NCBI GenBank assembly: GCA_031378345.1
Contig: JANNDY010000034.1
Location: 124,001-188,000, forward strand
DNA: 64,000 nt
Source: Emticicia sp031378345
GTDB taxonomy: Bacteria > Bacteroidota > Bacteroidia > Cytophagales > Spirosomataceae
Reading direction: 5' to 3'
Part shown: positions 8,485-16,413 of the stretch, piece after piece
Layout of the letters: every line of letters begins with the position of its first letter
Position numbering within the stretch: the first letter of the stretch is position 1
Notes under the pieces: model-generated
Told to the model about the DNA's origin: nothing
Seen by the model: only the letters and a program-made list of their open reading frames with translations
Databases searched by the model: none
Program-made: the position numbers and the translations under genes

Positions 8485-8613
8485 CAGACAAATATTATTC
8501 TGTTTATTTGGCAAAAAAAGCAATAATATCGAAAAATTCAAAATAATATTCTGTTATTGTTTCAGGGTTTTAATTTTTGTTAATTGATAAAGATAATTGT
8601 TCACTGATTTCAT

Positions 8614-8621
8614 ATCTTTGT
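8614..8621 (+). promoter_or_regulatory. -7 box (TATCTTTG) upstream of DoxX-like gene
   Basis: An exact TAnnTTTG match lies 21 bp upstream of the ATG at 8643. A TTG lies at 8598-8600, closer than the usual -33 spacing, so only the -7 element is claimed. Confidence 0.5.
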
Positions 8622-8642
8622 CAAAACTAAACCTAAAAAACA

Positions 8643-9056
8643 ATGGATGTCTTCGACCATACCCTACTCCGACTTATTCAAGTAATCATTTCCCTTTTTG
8701 TTGGTGTGCTTTTCTTGCAATCTGGCTTCGATAAAGTCTTTAATTTTCAAGGAAATAAAGGCTATATCCAAAGTGTTTTTGCCAAAACATTTCTGAAATA
8801 TTTCTCTACAATTTTATTCATAATTATTACAATTTTGGAAGTTTTGGCAGGAATTTGTTGCTTTTTTGGAGGAATTTTCTATTTTTTTGGTGGCTACCAA
8901 GAAATTGCAATCTTAGGTTTGATGCTCTCATTTATTTCAATTCTTTGCCTTTTTACAGGGCAACGTATCGCCAAAGATTACGGCGGGGCGGCTTCGTTGG
9001 TAGCTTACTTTTTATTGATAGCTTTCGGACTTTATTTGTTTGCCTTAAAGGGGTAA
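8643..9056 (+). CDS. DoxX-like integral membrane protein
   Basis: The protein has 137 residues and four predicted transmembrane helices (about 8-28, 50-75, 78-101 and 112-133). The first helix carries FLQSGFDKVFNFQGNKGYI, typical of the DoxX/DUF4870-like membrane family seen in terminal oxidase and thiol-stress subunits. The function in this organism is unknown; the family is often linked to respiratory or redox membranes. It is preceded by a good -7 box and followed after 75 bp by the cyclase gene on the same strand, but a functional link is not evident. Confidence 0.65.
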   Translation: MDVFDHTLLRLIQVIISLFVGVLFLQSGFDKVFNFQGNKGYIQSVFAKTFLKYFSTILFIIITILEVLAGICCFFGGIFYFFGGYQEIAILGLMLSFISILCLFTGQRIAKDYGGAASLVAYFLLIAFGLYLFALKG

Positions 9057-9131
9057 AATTCTGTCAATAGCCATAATTTCTATAATTGTTTCAAAAAGAC
9101 TTATATTTCGATTGAAATTAAAAATCTTACC

Positions 9132-11057
9132 ATGTCTCAAACACGCCAACTCGCTGCCATCATGTTTACTGATATTGTCAGTTATACTGCCTTGATGGGA
9201 AAAGATGAACAACTTGCCTTTGAATTTTTGGTAAAAAACCGAGCATTACACAAACCAATTATCGAGGAATTTAACGGGCGTTGGATAAAAGAATTGGGCG
9301 ATGGCGCAATGGCAAGTTTCAATACGGTTTCTGATGCGGTCAATGCTGCACTCAAAATTCAGGAAGGTTGCAATTTGACAAAGGATTATCAATTACGCAT
9401 TGGTATTCATCAGGGCGAAGTGGTGTTTGAAAATGAAGATATTTTTGGCGATGCCGTCAATATTGCTGCCCGAATTCAAGCGGCGGCAAAGCCAGGTTGT
9501 ATCTATATTTCTGAATCCGTGCATCATAATGTTTCCAATAAAAAAGATATTCAGAGCAGTTTTGTAAAAGAAGAAACCCTCAAAAATGTAAAAGAACCTG
9601 TCAGAATTTATGAAGTAAACACACCTTCGACAATCGAAAATTTATCTTCTGTAATAAAAGAAAAAGCTATCATTCAAGAAGAAAATAGCATTGCTGTTTT
9701 GCCATTTGCCAATATGAGCAGCGACCCTGAGCAGGAGTTTTTCAGCGATGGAATTTCGGAGGAAATTATCAATATGTTGGCACAAGTGCCGAATTTGAAA
9801 GTGGCTGGGCGTACTTCTGCGTTTAGTTTTAAAGGAAAAAATCAAGACCTCCGCAACGTTGGCACGCAACTCAATGTCAATCATATTTTGGAAGGAAGTG
9901 TTAGGAAATCGGGTAATAAACTACGCATTACGGCACAGTTGATTAAGGTTTCTGACGGCTATCATCTGTGGTCGGAGAAATATGACCGAGAGCTGGAAGA
10001 TATTTTTGATATACAAGACGAAATCGCTTTGGCTATTTTGGAGGTTATCAAAATAAAACTATTGGGCGAAGAAAAGAAAGCCGTGCTGAAAAAATACACC
10101 GACAACCTCGAAGCCTATCAATTATACCTACAAGGGCGGTTTCATTATAATAAATGGGCTTTTGACAAAGCCCTCAAATCTTATCAGGCAGCTATTGAAA
10201 TACAACCAACGTATGCAATTGCTTATTCAGGCATGGCTTCTTGTTATCTCGATATGTGGTATTTTAATTTTTTGCCTCCCAAACAGAGCAATTCTCAAAT
10301 GAAGCTATCAGCTCAACATTCCTTAGATTTGGACAATGGAATTGCCGAAAGTCATATTGCTATGGGTCGTGTGAAACTATGGTATGAGTGGGATTTTGAT
10401 GCGGCAAAAATTGAATTCAAAAAAGCTATTGAACTAAATGCCAAGATTGACGAGGCTTATGAACAGTATGCCTATTTGCTCAGTTTTATGAATAATTATG
10501 ACGAATCAATCAAGTTTGCCTCAATAGCTTATACACTCGACCCATTTTCAATAACCAATAATTTTTGTATGGGATTTATTAATTGGATGGCAGGAAATTA
10601 TGAAAAAGCAGTAGAGCAAGGCAAAAGATTGATTGAATTTGAACCTCATTTTTTTGGTGGTTATGTACTACTTGGATACGTGTATTTGAAATTGAAAAGA
10701 TATAAAGAAGCTCTTGCAGCATACGATTTAGCTGTAAATCTAAATTATAGTGCTTATACTTTATATGGATTAGGGGCAGTGTATGGTTTTTTGGGAGAAA
10801 AAGATAAGGCTAAAGACGTGCTTGAAAAAATGGAAAATTTGAAAAACACGCAACAAGTAGGTAATTATAAAATAGCTTTCATCTATGCAAGTTTGGGGGA
10901 GTTTGATAAGGCATTTCATTTTTTTGAACAAGCAATAGAAAATCATGAGGGACAGGCGTTGTTGTTTAAATGGAATATTCTCGATTTTAATAATGGTTTA
11001 GCCGAAGACCCCCGCACCGAGCAAATATTGAAGCGGCTTGGCTTGGCGATGGGGTAG
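9132..11057 (+). CDS. Class III adenylate/guanylate cyclase fused to TolB-like and TPR domains
   Basis: The protein has 641 residues with no signal peptide. The cyclase homology domain (about 1-165) has the metal Asp in FTDIVSYTALMG, the second metal Asp with base-contact Lys in KELGDGAMASF, and DIFGDAVNIAARIQAAA carrying the transition-state Asn and Arg. All catalytic positions appear intact and Lys suggests ATP as substrate. A TolB-like N-terminal domain follows (about 187-300, SIAVLPFANMSSDPEQEFFSDG, ILEGSVRKSG, DGYHLWSEKYDRELEDIFDI). The rest (about 325-640) is tetratricopeptide repeats. Such proteins are thought to make a cyclic nucleotide in response to a protein partner sensed by the TPRs. 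The partner is unknown. Confidence 0.88.
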   Translation: MSQTRQLAAIMFTDIVSYTALMGKDEQLAFEFLVKNRALHKPIIEEFNGRWIKELGDGAMASFNTVSDAVNAALKIQEGCNLTKDYQLRIGIHQGEVVFENEDIFGDAVNIAARIQAAAKPGCIYISESVHHNVSNKKDIQSSFVKEETLKNVKEPVRIYEVNTPSTIENLSSVIKEKAIIQEENSIAVLPFANMSSDPEQEFFSDGISEEIINMLAQVPNLKVAGRTSAFSFKGKNQDLRNVGTQLNVNHILEGSVRKSGNKLRITAQLIKVSDGYHLWSEKYDRELEDIFDIQDEIALAILEVIKIKLLGEEKKAVLKKYTDNLEAYQLYLQGRFHYNKWAFDKALKSYQAAIEIQPTYAIAYSGMASCYLDMWYFNFLPPKQSNSQMKLSAQHSLDLDNGIAESHIAMGRVKLWYEWDFDAAKIEFKKAIELNAKIDEAYEQYAYLLSFMNNYDESIKFASIAYTLDPFSITNNFCMGFINWMAGNYEKAVEQGKRLIEFEPHFFGGYVLLGYVYLKLKRYKEALAAYDLAVNLNYSAYTLYGLGAVYGFLGEKDKAKDVLEKMENLKNTQQVGNYKIAFIYASLGEFDKAFHFFEQAIENHEGQALLFKWNILDFNNGLAEDPRTEQILKRLGLAMG

Positions 11058-11078
11058 AGACGTTGCATCGCAACGTCT
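11058..11078 (+). repeat. REP-like hairpin, copy 1
   Basis: Arms AGACGTTGC (11058-11066) and GCAACGTCT (11070-11078) enclose a 3-nt loop (ATC), immediately after the stop codon of the cyclase gene. The same 9-bp arms with different 3-nt loops occur at 11180-11200 and 11493-11513. This is the kind of short palindrome mobilised by REP-associated tyrosine transposases, one of which is encoded next door. Confidence 0.85.
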
Positions 11079-11110
11079 GATTGCGTAGAAACAGGTTATT
11101 TCAAAATTTT

Positions 11111-11148
11111 GCACCGCAACGTCTGATTGCATAGAAACAGGTTATTTT
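11111..11148 (+). repeat. REP-like half copy and direct repeat
   Basis: This segment (GCACCGCAACGTCTGATTGC onward) repeats 11065-11102 almost base for base, including the tail GTAGAAACAGGTTATTT with one change, but lacks the left palindrome arm. It looks like a truncated or partially duplicated REP unit, with the repeat unit including about 20 bp of flank. Confidence 0.75.
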
Positions 11149-11179
11149 CAAACGATTGTTTTTTCATTTTTGCTATCAT

Positions 11180-11200
11180 AGACGTTGCAGTGCAACGTCT
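11180..11200 (-). repeat. REP-like hairpin, copy 3, at the 3' end of the transposase gene
   Basis: Arms AGACGTTGC and GCAACGTCT enclose loop AGT, and the flanking bases CATAG...CTAC are shared with the copy at 11493-11513. It lies 9 bp beyond the stop codon of the RAYT gene, a usual location for the cognate REP of such transposases. Confidence 0.85.
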
Positions 11201-11208
11201 CTACACAA

Positions 11209-11793
11209 TCATAAATTTTCAGGAAATTCATCACCAAAAAATTTATCATCTTTCCAATTTTTAGGATTATTGAAAATGTAATTGCTAATACGTTCAAACG
11301 ATTCGTCGGTTTCGATGATATTGTCCCAAAACCTTGCTTGCCAATCGAATGATAATTCTGGAAATGCTGCGTGAATATGTTTGGAACAAACTGATTTATA
11401 GGAACGAATAATCGTAGAGACCGAACCAGATTTTGGTGATATTTTTTGGAAAAATTCGTTTTTGTTGGGTTCGTTTCCTTTTTCGCCTTCATAGACGTTG
11501 CGGTGCAACGTCTCTACCTGATTTGACGATAAAATTAATACCCCATGAATATGATTTGGCATTACAATAAATTCACCTAATTCTACATGAGGGGAATATT
11601 TCGGTATTTCATACCAAAAGCCTTGTATAATTGCCCCTACGGTAGATAATGTCATTTTTTCATCAACACATTCGCCAAAGAAATGTGTTCGATTTTTCGT
11701 GCAAATTGTAATAAAATATGCACCATCTTTGGCGTAATTCCAATTCGGATAACGAGCAGAAGGAATGCGATATTTATCTTTATATTTGTCCAT
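11209..11793 (-). CDS. REP-associated tyrosine transposase (RAYT, Y1/HUH family)
   Basis: The product has 194 residues. N-terminal signatures are NWNYAKDGAYFITICTKNRT (about 17-36) and a family GEF..MPNHIHGV block (about 72-84) holding the HUH metal site. The helical C-terminal part has SVSTIIRSYKSVCSKHI and WQARFWDNIIETDESF..ISNYIFNNP, where a catalytic Tyr is expected (YIFNNP). RAYTs cut single-stranded REP hairpins through a 5'-phosphotyrosine intermediate and spread or maintain them. Residues about 94-100 (VETLHRN) are encoded by a REP palindrome inside the gene, placed in the loop after the HUH motif. The start lies 9 bp downstream of the acyl-CoA dehydrogenase stop, so it may be co-transcribed. 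Confidence 0.88.
   Translation of the reverse strand: MDKYKDKYRIPSARYPNWNYAKDGAYFITICTKNRTHFFGECVDEKMTLSTVGAIIQGFWYEIPKYSPHVELGEFIVMPNHIHGVLILSSNQVETLHRNVYEGEKGNEPNKNEFFQKISPKSGSVSTIIRSYKSVCSKHIHAAFPELSFDWQARFWDNIIETDESFERISNYIFNNPKNWKDDKFFGDEFPENL
11493..11513 (-). repeat. REP-like hairpin, copy 4, inside the transposase coding region
   Basis: Arms AGACGTTGC (11493-11501) and GCAACGTCT (11505-11513) have loop GGT. About 28 bp including flanks (CATAG...CTCTAC) match copy 3. It is read in frame as part of the transposase (VETLHRNVYE), apparently an in-frame insertion in a surface loop. Confidence 0.85.
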
Positions 11794-11802
11794 TTCAAAA
11801 CA

Positions 11803-13590
11803 TCAAAACCACTCACTCCGCATCTCAATCGTTACGCTATCTTCACTTTGCAGACGTTTTACCAAAGAATCAACTTTCACTAATTCGTATTCGTAAAAAT
11901 ATCGCATTGTAGCGAGTTTTCCTTTATAAAAATTTTGGTCTGCTTCGTGTGCATTATCCAATTTTCCGTGAGCCACAATGCCTTGACTCAACCATTGCCA
12001 AGCAATCGTAATGATGCCAAACATCTCTAAATAAAGCGTTGCATCTGCCAAATATCTCTCTGTTTCACCCTTTCCTGCCAAACCTAATAAATAGCCTGTT
12101 GCCTTTTGTGCTTTACCTAAATACTTTTCTAATTTTTCGCTAAATCGCTGTAAATGCAGTATTTGCGAAGCATCGAACATTGTTTTTGAAACTTCTTCAA
12201 AGAAAATTTGTGTAGCTTTTCCATTATGAATCGTAATTTTTCTACCCAATAAATCTATGCCATGAATACCCGTTGTGCCTTCATGAATCGGGTGAATACG
12301 TGCCTCACGATAGAATTGTTCCACAGGAAAATCAGTTGTATAACCAGCCCCACCCAAAATCTGAACTGCCGAACTTGTCGAAAGGCAACACATTTCGGAG
12401 GGATATGATTTTCCAATTGGCGTAAGCAAATCAAGCAATAAATTAGCTCGTTCTTTGGCTTCTCCTTCCTCTACATGAATCAAATCTGACAATTTACTGC
12501 AATATAAAAGCAAAGCCAACGAACCCTCAACAACCGATTTCTGAAACAATAACATTCGCTTCACATCTGCATGATTAATGATAGGCGTTTGAGGTTTACT
12601 TGGGTCTTTTTCAGAGATTTTTCTGCCTTGTGGGCGTTCTTTTGCATAGGCCAATGAAGCATAATATGCTGCCGTTCCGATGGCTGTCGCATTTGTGCCA
12701 ACACCAATTCGAGCCTCATTCATCAACTGAAACATATAGCTCAAGCCCTTGTGTGGTTCGCCTACTAAATAGCCTTCTGCACCATCGTTTGAACCTACGC
12801 TTAAATGTGCTATGGGAGCTCCTTTATAGCCCATTTTATGAAAAATTCCAGCCGTAACTACATCATTATCAACTAATTGTGAGTTTTCGATACGTTTTTG
12901 AGGAACGACAAAAAGTGAAATTCCTTTTGCTCCAATCGGTCCACCTTTTATCTTGGCAAGCATCAAATGAATAACGTTTTCGCAAGCATCATGGTCGCCC
13001 GCTGAGATATAAATTTTCTGACCTTTTATCTTGTAAACACCTTGTTTTTCGGTTGGCTCAGCAGACGTTGAAATATCAGAAAGTGAGCTACCTGCATCGG
13101 GTTCTGTAAGTGCCATTGTGCCTTGCCACTTACCCGAATACATATTGGGCGTGAAAGTATCAATCAATTCTTGCGAACCAAAAGTCCGAATCAGATTAGA
13201 CGAACCACCACTCATAAAAGTAAAAATACTCGACGAATAATTGGCAGCCTGAAAAATAAATCCTGCTGCATTTAGCACTGTCATAGGCAATTGTTGACCG
13301 CCTTCTTCATATTTGAAAGCAGCATTTACCCAGCCATCTTCCGCCATTTTTTTTATGATTGGCTTCATTCCTGCATGGATTCTTATTTTTCCGTCAATCA
13401 ATTGTGGCTCATTTCTGTCCATTTCGGTCAGTAACGGCAGCAGCATTTTTTCGGCAATAGCATCGGCTGCACCAAGCACCATTTCAAACGACTCACGGTC
13501 ATGGTCTTGAAAATAAGTATATCGTGTAAGTGCCTCAGTATCAAGCACTTCGAATAGTTGAAATTGTAAATCTCGCTTTGAGTAGAACAT
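11803..13590 (-). CDS. Acyl-CoA dehydrogenase family protein with extended C-terminus
   Basis: The protein has 595 residues, longer than the usual 380. It has N-terminal helical, middle beta and C-terminal domains: GTMALTEPDAGSSLSDISTS (about 155-174), a middle FAD contact IKGQKIYISAGDHD, then QLMNEARIGVGTNATAIG and MCCLSTSSAVQILGGAGYT (about 400-418). HPIHEGTTGIHGIDLLGRKI is the typical active-site segment of this subfamily. The last about 130 residues match the extra C-terminal domain (PF12806 type) of long-form acyl-CoA dehydrogenases. It is an FAD-dependent cytosolic enzyme introducing a double bond into an acyl-CoA during beta-oxidation or amino-acid breakdown; the chain-length preference is unknown. 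A RAYT gene follows directly. Confidence 0.9.
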   Translation of the reverse strand: MFYSKRDLQFQLFEVLDTEALTRYTYFQDHDRESFEMVLGAADAIAEKMLLPLLTEMDRNEPQLIDGKIRIHAGMKPIIKKMAEDGWVNAAFKYEEGGQQLPMTVLNAAGFIFQAANYSSSIFTFMSGGSSNLIRTFGSQELIDTFTPNMYSGKWQGTMALTEPDAGSSLSDISTSAEPTEKQGVYKIKGQKIYISAGDHDACENVIHLMLAKIKGGPIGAKGISLFVVPQKRIENSQLVDNDVVTAGIFHKMGYKGAPIAHLSVGSNDGAEGYLVGEPHKGLSYMFQLMNEARIGVGTNATAIGTAAYYASLAYAKERPQGRKISEKDPSKPQTPIINHADVKRMLLFQKSVVEGSLALLLYCSKLSDLIHVEEGEAKERANLLLDLLTPIGKSYPSEMCCLSTSSAVQILGGAGYTTDFPVEQFYREARIHPIHEGTTGIHGIDLLGRKITIHNGKATQIFFEEVSKTMFDASQILHLQRFSEKLEKYLGKAQKATGYLLGLAGKGETERYLADATLYLEMFGIITIAWQWLSQGIVAHGKLDNAHEADQNFYKGKLATMRYFYEYELVKVDSLVKRLQSEDSVTIEMRSEWF

Positions 13591-13630
13591 AGGTTTATAG
13601 GTTGAACGTTTATTTTATTGAAGATTTTTT

Positions 13631-13702
13631 GATTACCACGAAGGCACTAAGCTCACCTGAGTTTCACTAAGTGGTTCTCTGTGTTTTCTGTGAACTTAGT
13701 GT
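13631..13702. repeat. Dispersed-type repeat with hairpin overlapping the end of the PAP2 gene
   Basis: The segment contains CACTAAG twice (13645-13651, 13665-13671) and its complement CTTAGTG (13695-13701). CACTAAGT/ACTTAGTG (13665-13672, 13694-13701) form 8-bp perfect arms. The stop codon and last codons (KTQRTT) of the reverse-strand PAP2 phosphatase lie within it. The wording (CACGAAGGCAC..., ...GAACTTAGTG) resembles intergenic repeats of Bacteroidota; that resemblance is from memory. The hairpin could act as a terminator. Confidence 0.55.
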
Positions 13703-14302
13703 TAAAATTATACTCACAACACCCACCGCCAAAATACCTCCTGCAAAAACATCGCTTGGGAAATGCTGAAAAAGGTATATTCTTGAAAAACCGACCAAGA
13801 TTGCTACAAAAAGACTAAAAACTCCCCATTTCGATTGTTTTAAAACAAGAGCAACGAAACACGCAAAGGCAAAAGCGGTCATAGTATGACCCGAAGGAAA
13901 ACTCTGCCAATGATATATTTCTAACCCTTTTACCAAGCGAATTGTTTGTCCAGAGTTTTGATAAACCTCCATTGGGCGAGGCAAATTAAATATATTTTTT
14001 AATGAAACCGAAACAAAAACCTTTGCCAACCATGTAATAATGAGGAGTTTGATTTCTTTTAGCTTCGTGATTTTTTGAAAATAATTCACAAAAGCGAAGA
14101 AAATCAGCAAACTCAACCAAACAAAGTCTTCTCCCAAGAATGTTACGTACCTAAAAAACACATCGAGGAAGTAATTATGGTGTCGATTGACCCAAAACAT
14201 CAACTCTGTTGGTGAATAAAAAATCTGTAATAATGCTCCCACAATGACCCAAAGCAAGAAAACAAGAAAAAACAAGCGGTTATTAATAAGTATTTTAAGC
14301 AT
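13667..14302 (-). CDS. Membrane phosphatase of the PAP2 superfamily
   Basis: The protein has 211 residues and about six transmembrane helices. All three phosphatase motifs are intact: KNIFNLPRP (about 102-110), FPSGH (about 135-139) and SRIYLFQHFPSD (about 171-182), with catalytic His in motifs 2 and 3. Family members dephosphorylate phosphatidic acid, phosphatidylglycerol phosphate or undecaprenyl diphosphate at the periplasmic face. The substrate here is not evident. It is divergent from the YceD-led operon. The C-terminal codons come from a repeat-like sequence, which suggests the original end may have been replaced. Confidence 0.88.
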   Translation of the reverse strand: MLKILINNRLFFLVFLLWVIVGALLQIFYSPTELMFWVNRHHNYFLDVFFRYVTFLGEDFVWLSLLIFFAFVNYFQKITKLKEIKLLIITWLAKVFVSVSLKNIFNLPRPMEVYQNSGQTIRLVKGLEIYHWQSFPSGHTMTAFAFACFVALVLKQSKWGVFSLFVAILVGFSRIYLFQHFPSDVFAGGILAVGVVSIILTLSSQKTQRTT

Positions 14303-14316
14303 TTTCTCTAAGAAAC

Positions 14317-14347
14317 TTTCGTAATTCCAAAATTAGCCGTAAATTTG
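14317..14347 (+). promoter_or_regulatory. Promoter of the yceD-rpmF-plsX-fabH operon
   Basis: A -33-like TTTC (14317-14320) is followed after 19 bp by TAAATTTG (14340-14347), an exact TAnnTTTG -7 box. The box overlaps the TTG codon at 14345 that could otherwise open the next gene, which supports the GTG at 14366 as the real start. Confidence 0.6.
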
Positions 14348-14365
14348 CAACCTTTCTGTGAAAAC

Positions 14366-14908
14366 GTGAGCAAGATACTATCAAAATATGACATTCACAT
14401 TCAAGGACTCGAAGATAAGCGTTATACGCTTGATTTTGAGGGCGAGAATGCTTTTTTCGAGGCTTTTGAACAAGACCTTATCACAAAAGGTAGTTTCAAA
14501 GCGGTCGTAAAATTAAATAAAAATTCATCTTTTATTCAGTTGGATTTTGAGATTACGGGCATTGTTGAATTAATGTGCGACCGAAGTCTTGAATTATTTG
14601 ATGAGCCGATTCATACTTTTGACAAGTATATTTATAAATTTGGCGACCGTTACGAAGAAATCACCGACGAACTCGAAATGATTCCTCACGGTGCCGCAAC
14701 TATAAATATTGCCCAGCATATTTATGATTTCATAGCGATAACAATTCCTATGAAAAGGCTTCATCCAAGATTCAGAGATGAAGAAATTGACGAAGAAGGC
14801 TTGCTCCTTTATTCAACCGATAAAGAAACCGTTGAAGAAAAAGCACAAGAAATTGACCCTCGTTGGGCAGCCTTAGGTAAATTAAGAATTGAGAATAGAG
14901 AATTATGA
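14366..14908 (+). CDS. YceD family protein (DUF177), first gene of the fatty-acid operon
   Basis: The product has 180 residues from a GTG start (VSKILSKYDIHIQGLEDKRY), chosen because the family begins with this segment and because a promoter -7 box overlaps the alternative upstream TTG. Family features are LDFEITGIVELMCDRSLELF and an acidic C-terminal half with EEIDEEGLLLYS. YceD proteins are found immediately upstream of rpmF and plsX in many bacteria and have been linked to 23S rRNA maturation and to the level of fatty-acid synthesis. The order here (YceD, then L32, PlsX, FabH) is the classical one, which supports the call. Confidence 0.85.
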   Translation: MSKILSKYDIHIQGLEDKRYTLDFEGENAFFEAFEQDLITKGSFKAVVKLNKNSSFIQLDFEITGIVELMCDRSLELFDEPIHTFDKYIYKFGDRYEEITDELEMIPHGAATINIAQHIYDFIAITIPMKRLHPRFRDEEIDEEGLLLYSTDKETVEEKAQEIDPRWAALGKLRIENREL

Positions 14909-14992
14909 ATTCAAGTACACGAGATTTTCTCCGAATTCTATTTTCTTCCTTATTATATATAAATTTGTTACATAGTTATTTAAAATAGTAAA

Positions 14993-15184
14993 ATGGCACA
15001 TCCTAAAAGAAGACATTCGACAAGTAGAAGAGATAAGCGTAGAACGCATGATTCTTTATCAACCAAAGCATTATCTGTAGATGCTACAACAGGCGAAATC
15101 CACGTTCGTCACCGTGCTCACGTATTTGAAGGCAATTTGTTCTACAAAGGCAAATTGGTTGCAGAAGGCTACCAAAAGGTTTAA
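14993..15184 (+). CDS. rpmF: 50S ribosomal protein L32
   Basis: The protein has 63 residues, starting MAHPKRRHSTSRRDKRRTHD, the highly conserved basic N-terminus of L32, and ending CHRAH-like as VRHRAHVFEGNLFYKGKLVA. The Cys pairs of the zinc-binding form are absent, so this is the zinc-free type usual in the phylum. L32 is a structural protein near the peptidyl-transferase exit of the large subunit. Its position between YceD and PlsX couples ribosome and phospholipid synthesis, as in many bacteria. Confidence 0.97.
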   Translation: MAHPKRRHSTSRRDKRRTHDSLSTKALSVDATTGEIHVRHRAHVFEGNLFYKGKLVAEGYQKV

Positions 15185-15311
15185 AGTTTAATGCTTGCGA
15201 TTGGTTGCTGGTTACTTTAATTTGTATGTATTTTGGTTCAAAAAATCCAATTTGCAGCTACCAGTAGCTAATGCCCAAAAACAAATATTTACTCACCAAA
15301 GAGATTGCTTT

Positions 15312-16253
15312 ATGAAAATTGCCGTTGATGTTATGGGGGGCGATTTTGCTCCCAAAGCCATCGTCGAAGGTGCTGTCATAGCCGCCAATCAGTTGCCCGA
15401 AGGAGTTAAGCTGGTACTGATTGGTAAACAAAGTATAATGCTCGATATTTTGCGTACGCTAAAATATCCTGCAAATGCTATTGAAATGGTCAATGCTGAT
15501 GATGTCATCGAAATGAGTGAGCATCCTACACGAGCATTTTCTCAAAAACCCAATTCCAGTATTGGAGTTGGGTTTAGACTTTTAAAAGAAAAACAAGTTG
15601 ATGCTTTTTGTAGTGCTGGAAATACCGGTGCTATGATGGTTGGTTCACTTTTTACAGTCAAAACCGTTGGAAATATTCAACGCCCACCCATTGCGGGTTT
15701 TCTTCCTTTGAAAAACGGTAATTATAGCCTAATGCTCGACATTGGAGCTAATGCCGACTGCAAACCAGAGGTTCTTGCCGAATTTGCCGAACTTGGCTCT
15801 CTATATTCCAAATTTGCCTTTGGCATCGACCGCCCAAAAGTTGCTTTACTAAATATTGGTGAAGAAGAACAAAAAGGCTCTACTGTTGTGCAAGCTGCTT
15901 ACCAATTATTAAAAATCAATAAGAAAATAAACTTTATCGGAAATGTTGAAGGTCGTGATTTGTTTGATGGCAAAGCCGACGTAATCATCACCGAAGGATT
16001 TACGGGGAATGTGATTTTTAAAATGGGCGAATCTTTTTATGACTATGCTGCTTCAAAAGGAATCAAAGACCCTTTGATTGACCGCATGAATTATGAAGTT
16101 GGCGGTGGAAGTCCTATCATCGGTATCAAAGGAAATGTAATTGTAGCCCATGGTATTTCTACGCCCGAAGCTATCAAAAACATGATTTTCTTGGCAAAAC
16201 GTCAAATCGAATCAAGAGTAACTGAGCACATAATTGAGGCTTACGAAGATTAA
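15312..16253 (+). CDS. plsX: Phosphate acyltransferase PlsX
   Basis: The protein has 313 residues starting MKIAVDVMGGDFAPKAIVEG, the family's conserved N-terminus; an upstream in-frame start at 15195 would add 39 unrelated residues. Typical blocks are FCSAGNTGAMMVGSLFTVKT, LDIGANADCKPEVLAEFAEL, LLNIGEEEQKGS and ITEGFTGNVIFKMGES. PlsX converts acyl-ACP and phosphate to acyl-phosphate, the donor for PlsY in phosphatidic acid synthesis, as a peripheral membrane enzyme. It is followed by fabH after 160 bp; that space shows no gene and only short GGT/ACC inverted motifs. Confidence 0.96.
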   Translation: MKIAVDVMGGDFAPKAIVEGAVIAANQLPEGVKLVLIGKQSIMLDILRTLKYPANAIEMVNADDVIEMSEHPTRAFSQKPNSSIGVGFRLLKEKQVDAFCSAGNTGAMMVGSLFTVKTVGNIQRPPIAGFLPLKNGNYSLMLDIGANADCKPEVLAEFAELGSLYSKFAFGIDRPKVALLNIGEEEQKGSTVVQAAYQLLKINKKINFIGNVEGRDLFDGKADVIITEGFTGNVIFKMGESFYDYAASKGIKDPLIDRMNYEVGGGSPIIGIKGNVIVAHGISTPEAIKNMIFLAKRQIESRVTEHIIEAYED

Positions 16254-16413
16254 TATTAGGCCTTCATTGTTACATAAACTATTGGATATCAACTGTTTAG
16301 TTAATTTCAAAGACATCAGTTCTTATTGCTGTATATTTAGAAATTTACCATTATCCTAAACCAAACGGTCAGACCATCGGTGCATTACCTTCGGTACAAC
16401 CTTACTACAATAA

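Noticed and set aside
8485..8541. Longer N-terminus of the unknown protein at 8032-8484
   Set aside because: The extra 19 residues (MNFSILLLFLPNKQ...) run through an AT-rich upstream region and the internal ATG at 8484 starts a more natural soluble protein. A short signal-like segment cannot be excluded completely.
11148..11492. Reverse-strand reading frame of 114 residues
   Set aside because: It is a shifted frame within the RAYT gene and its REP hairpins; codon pattern and homology favour the RAYT frame.
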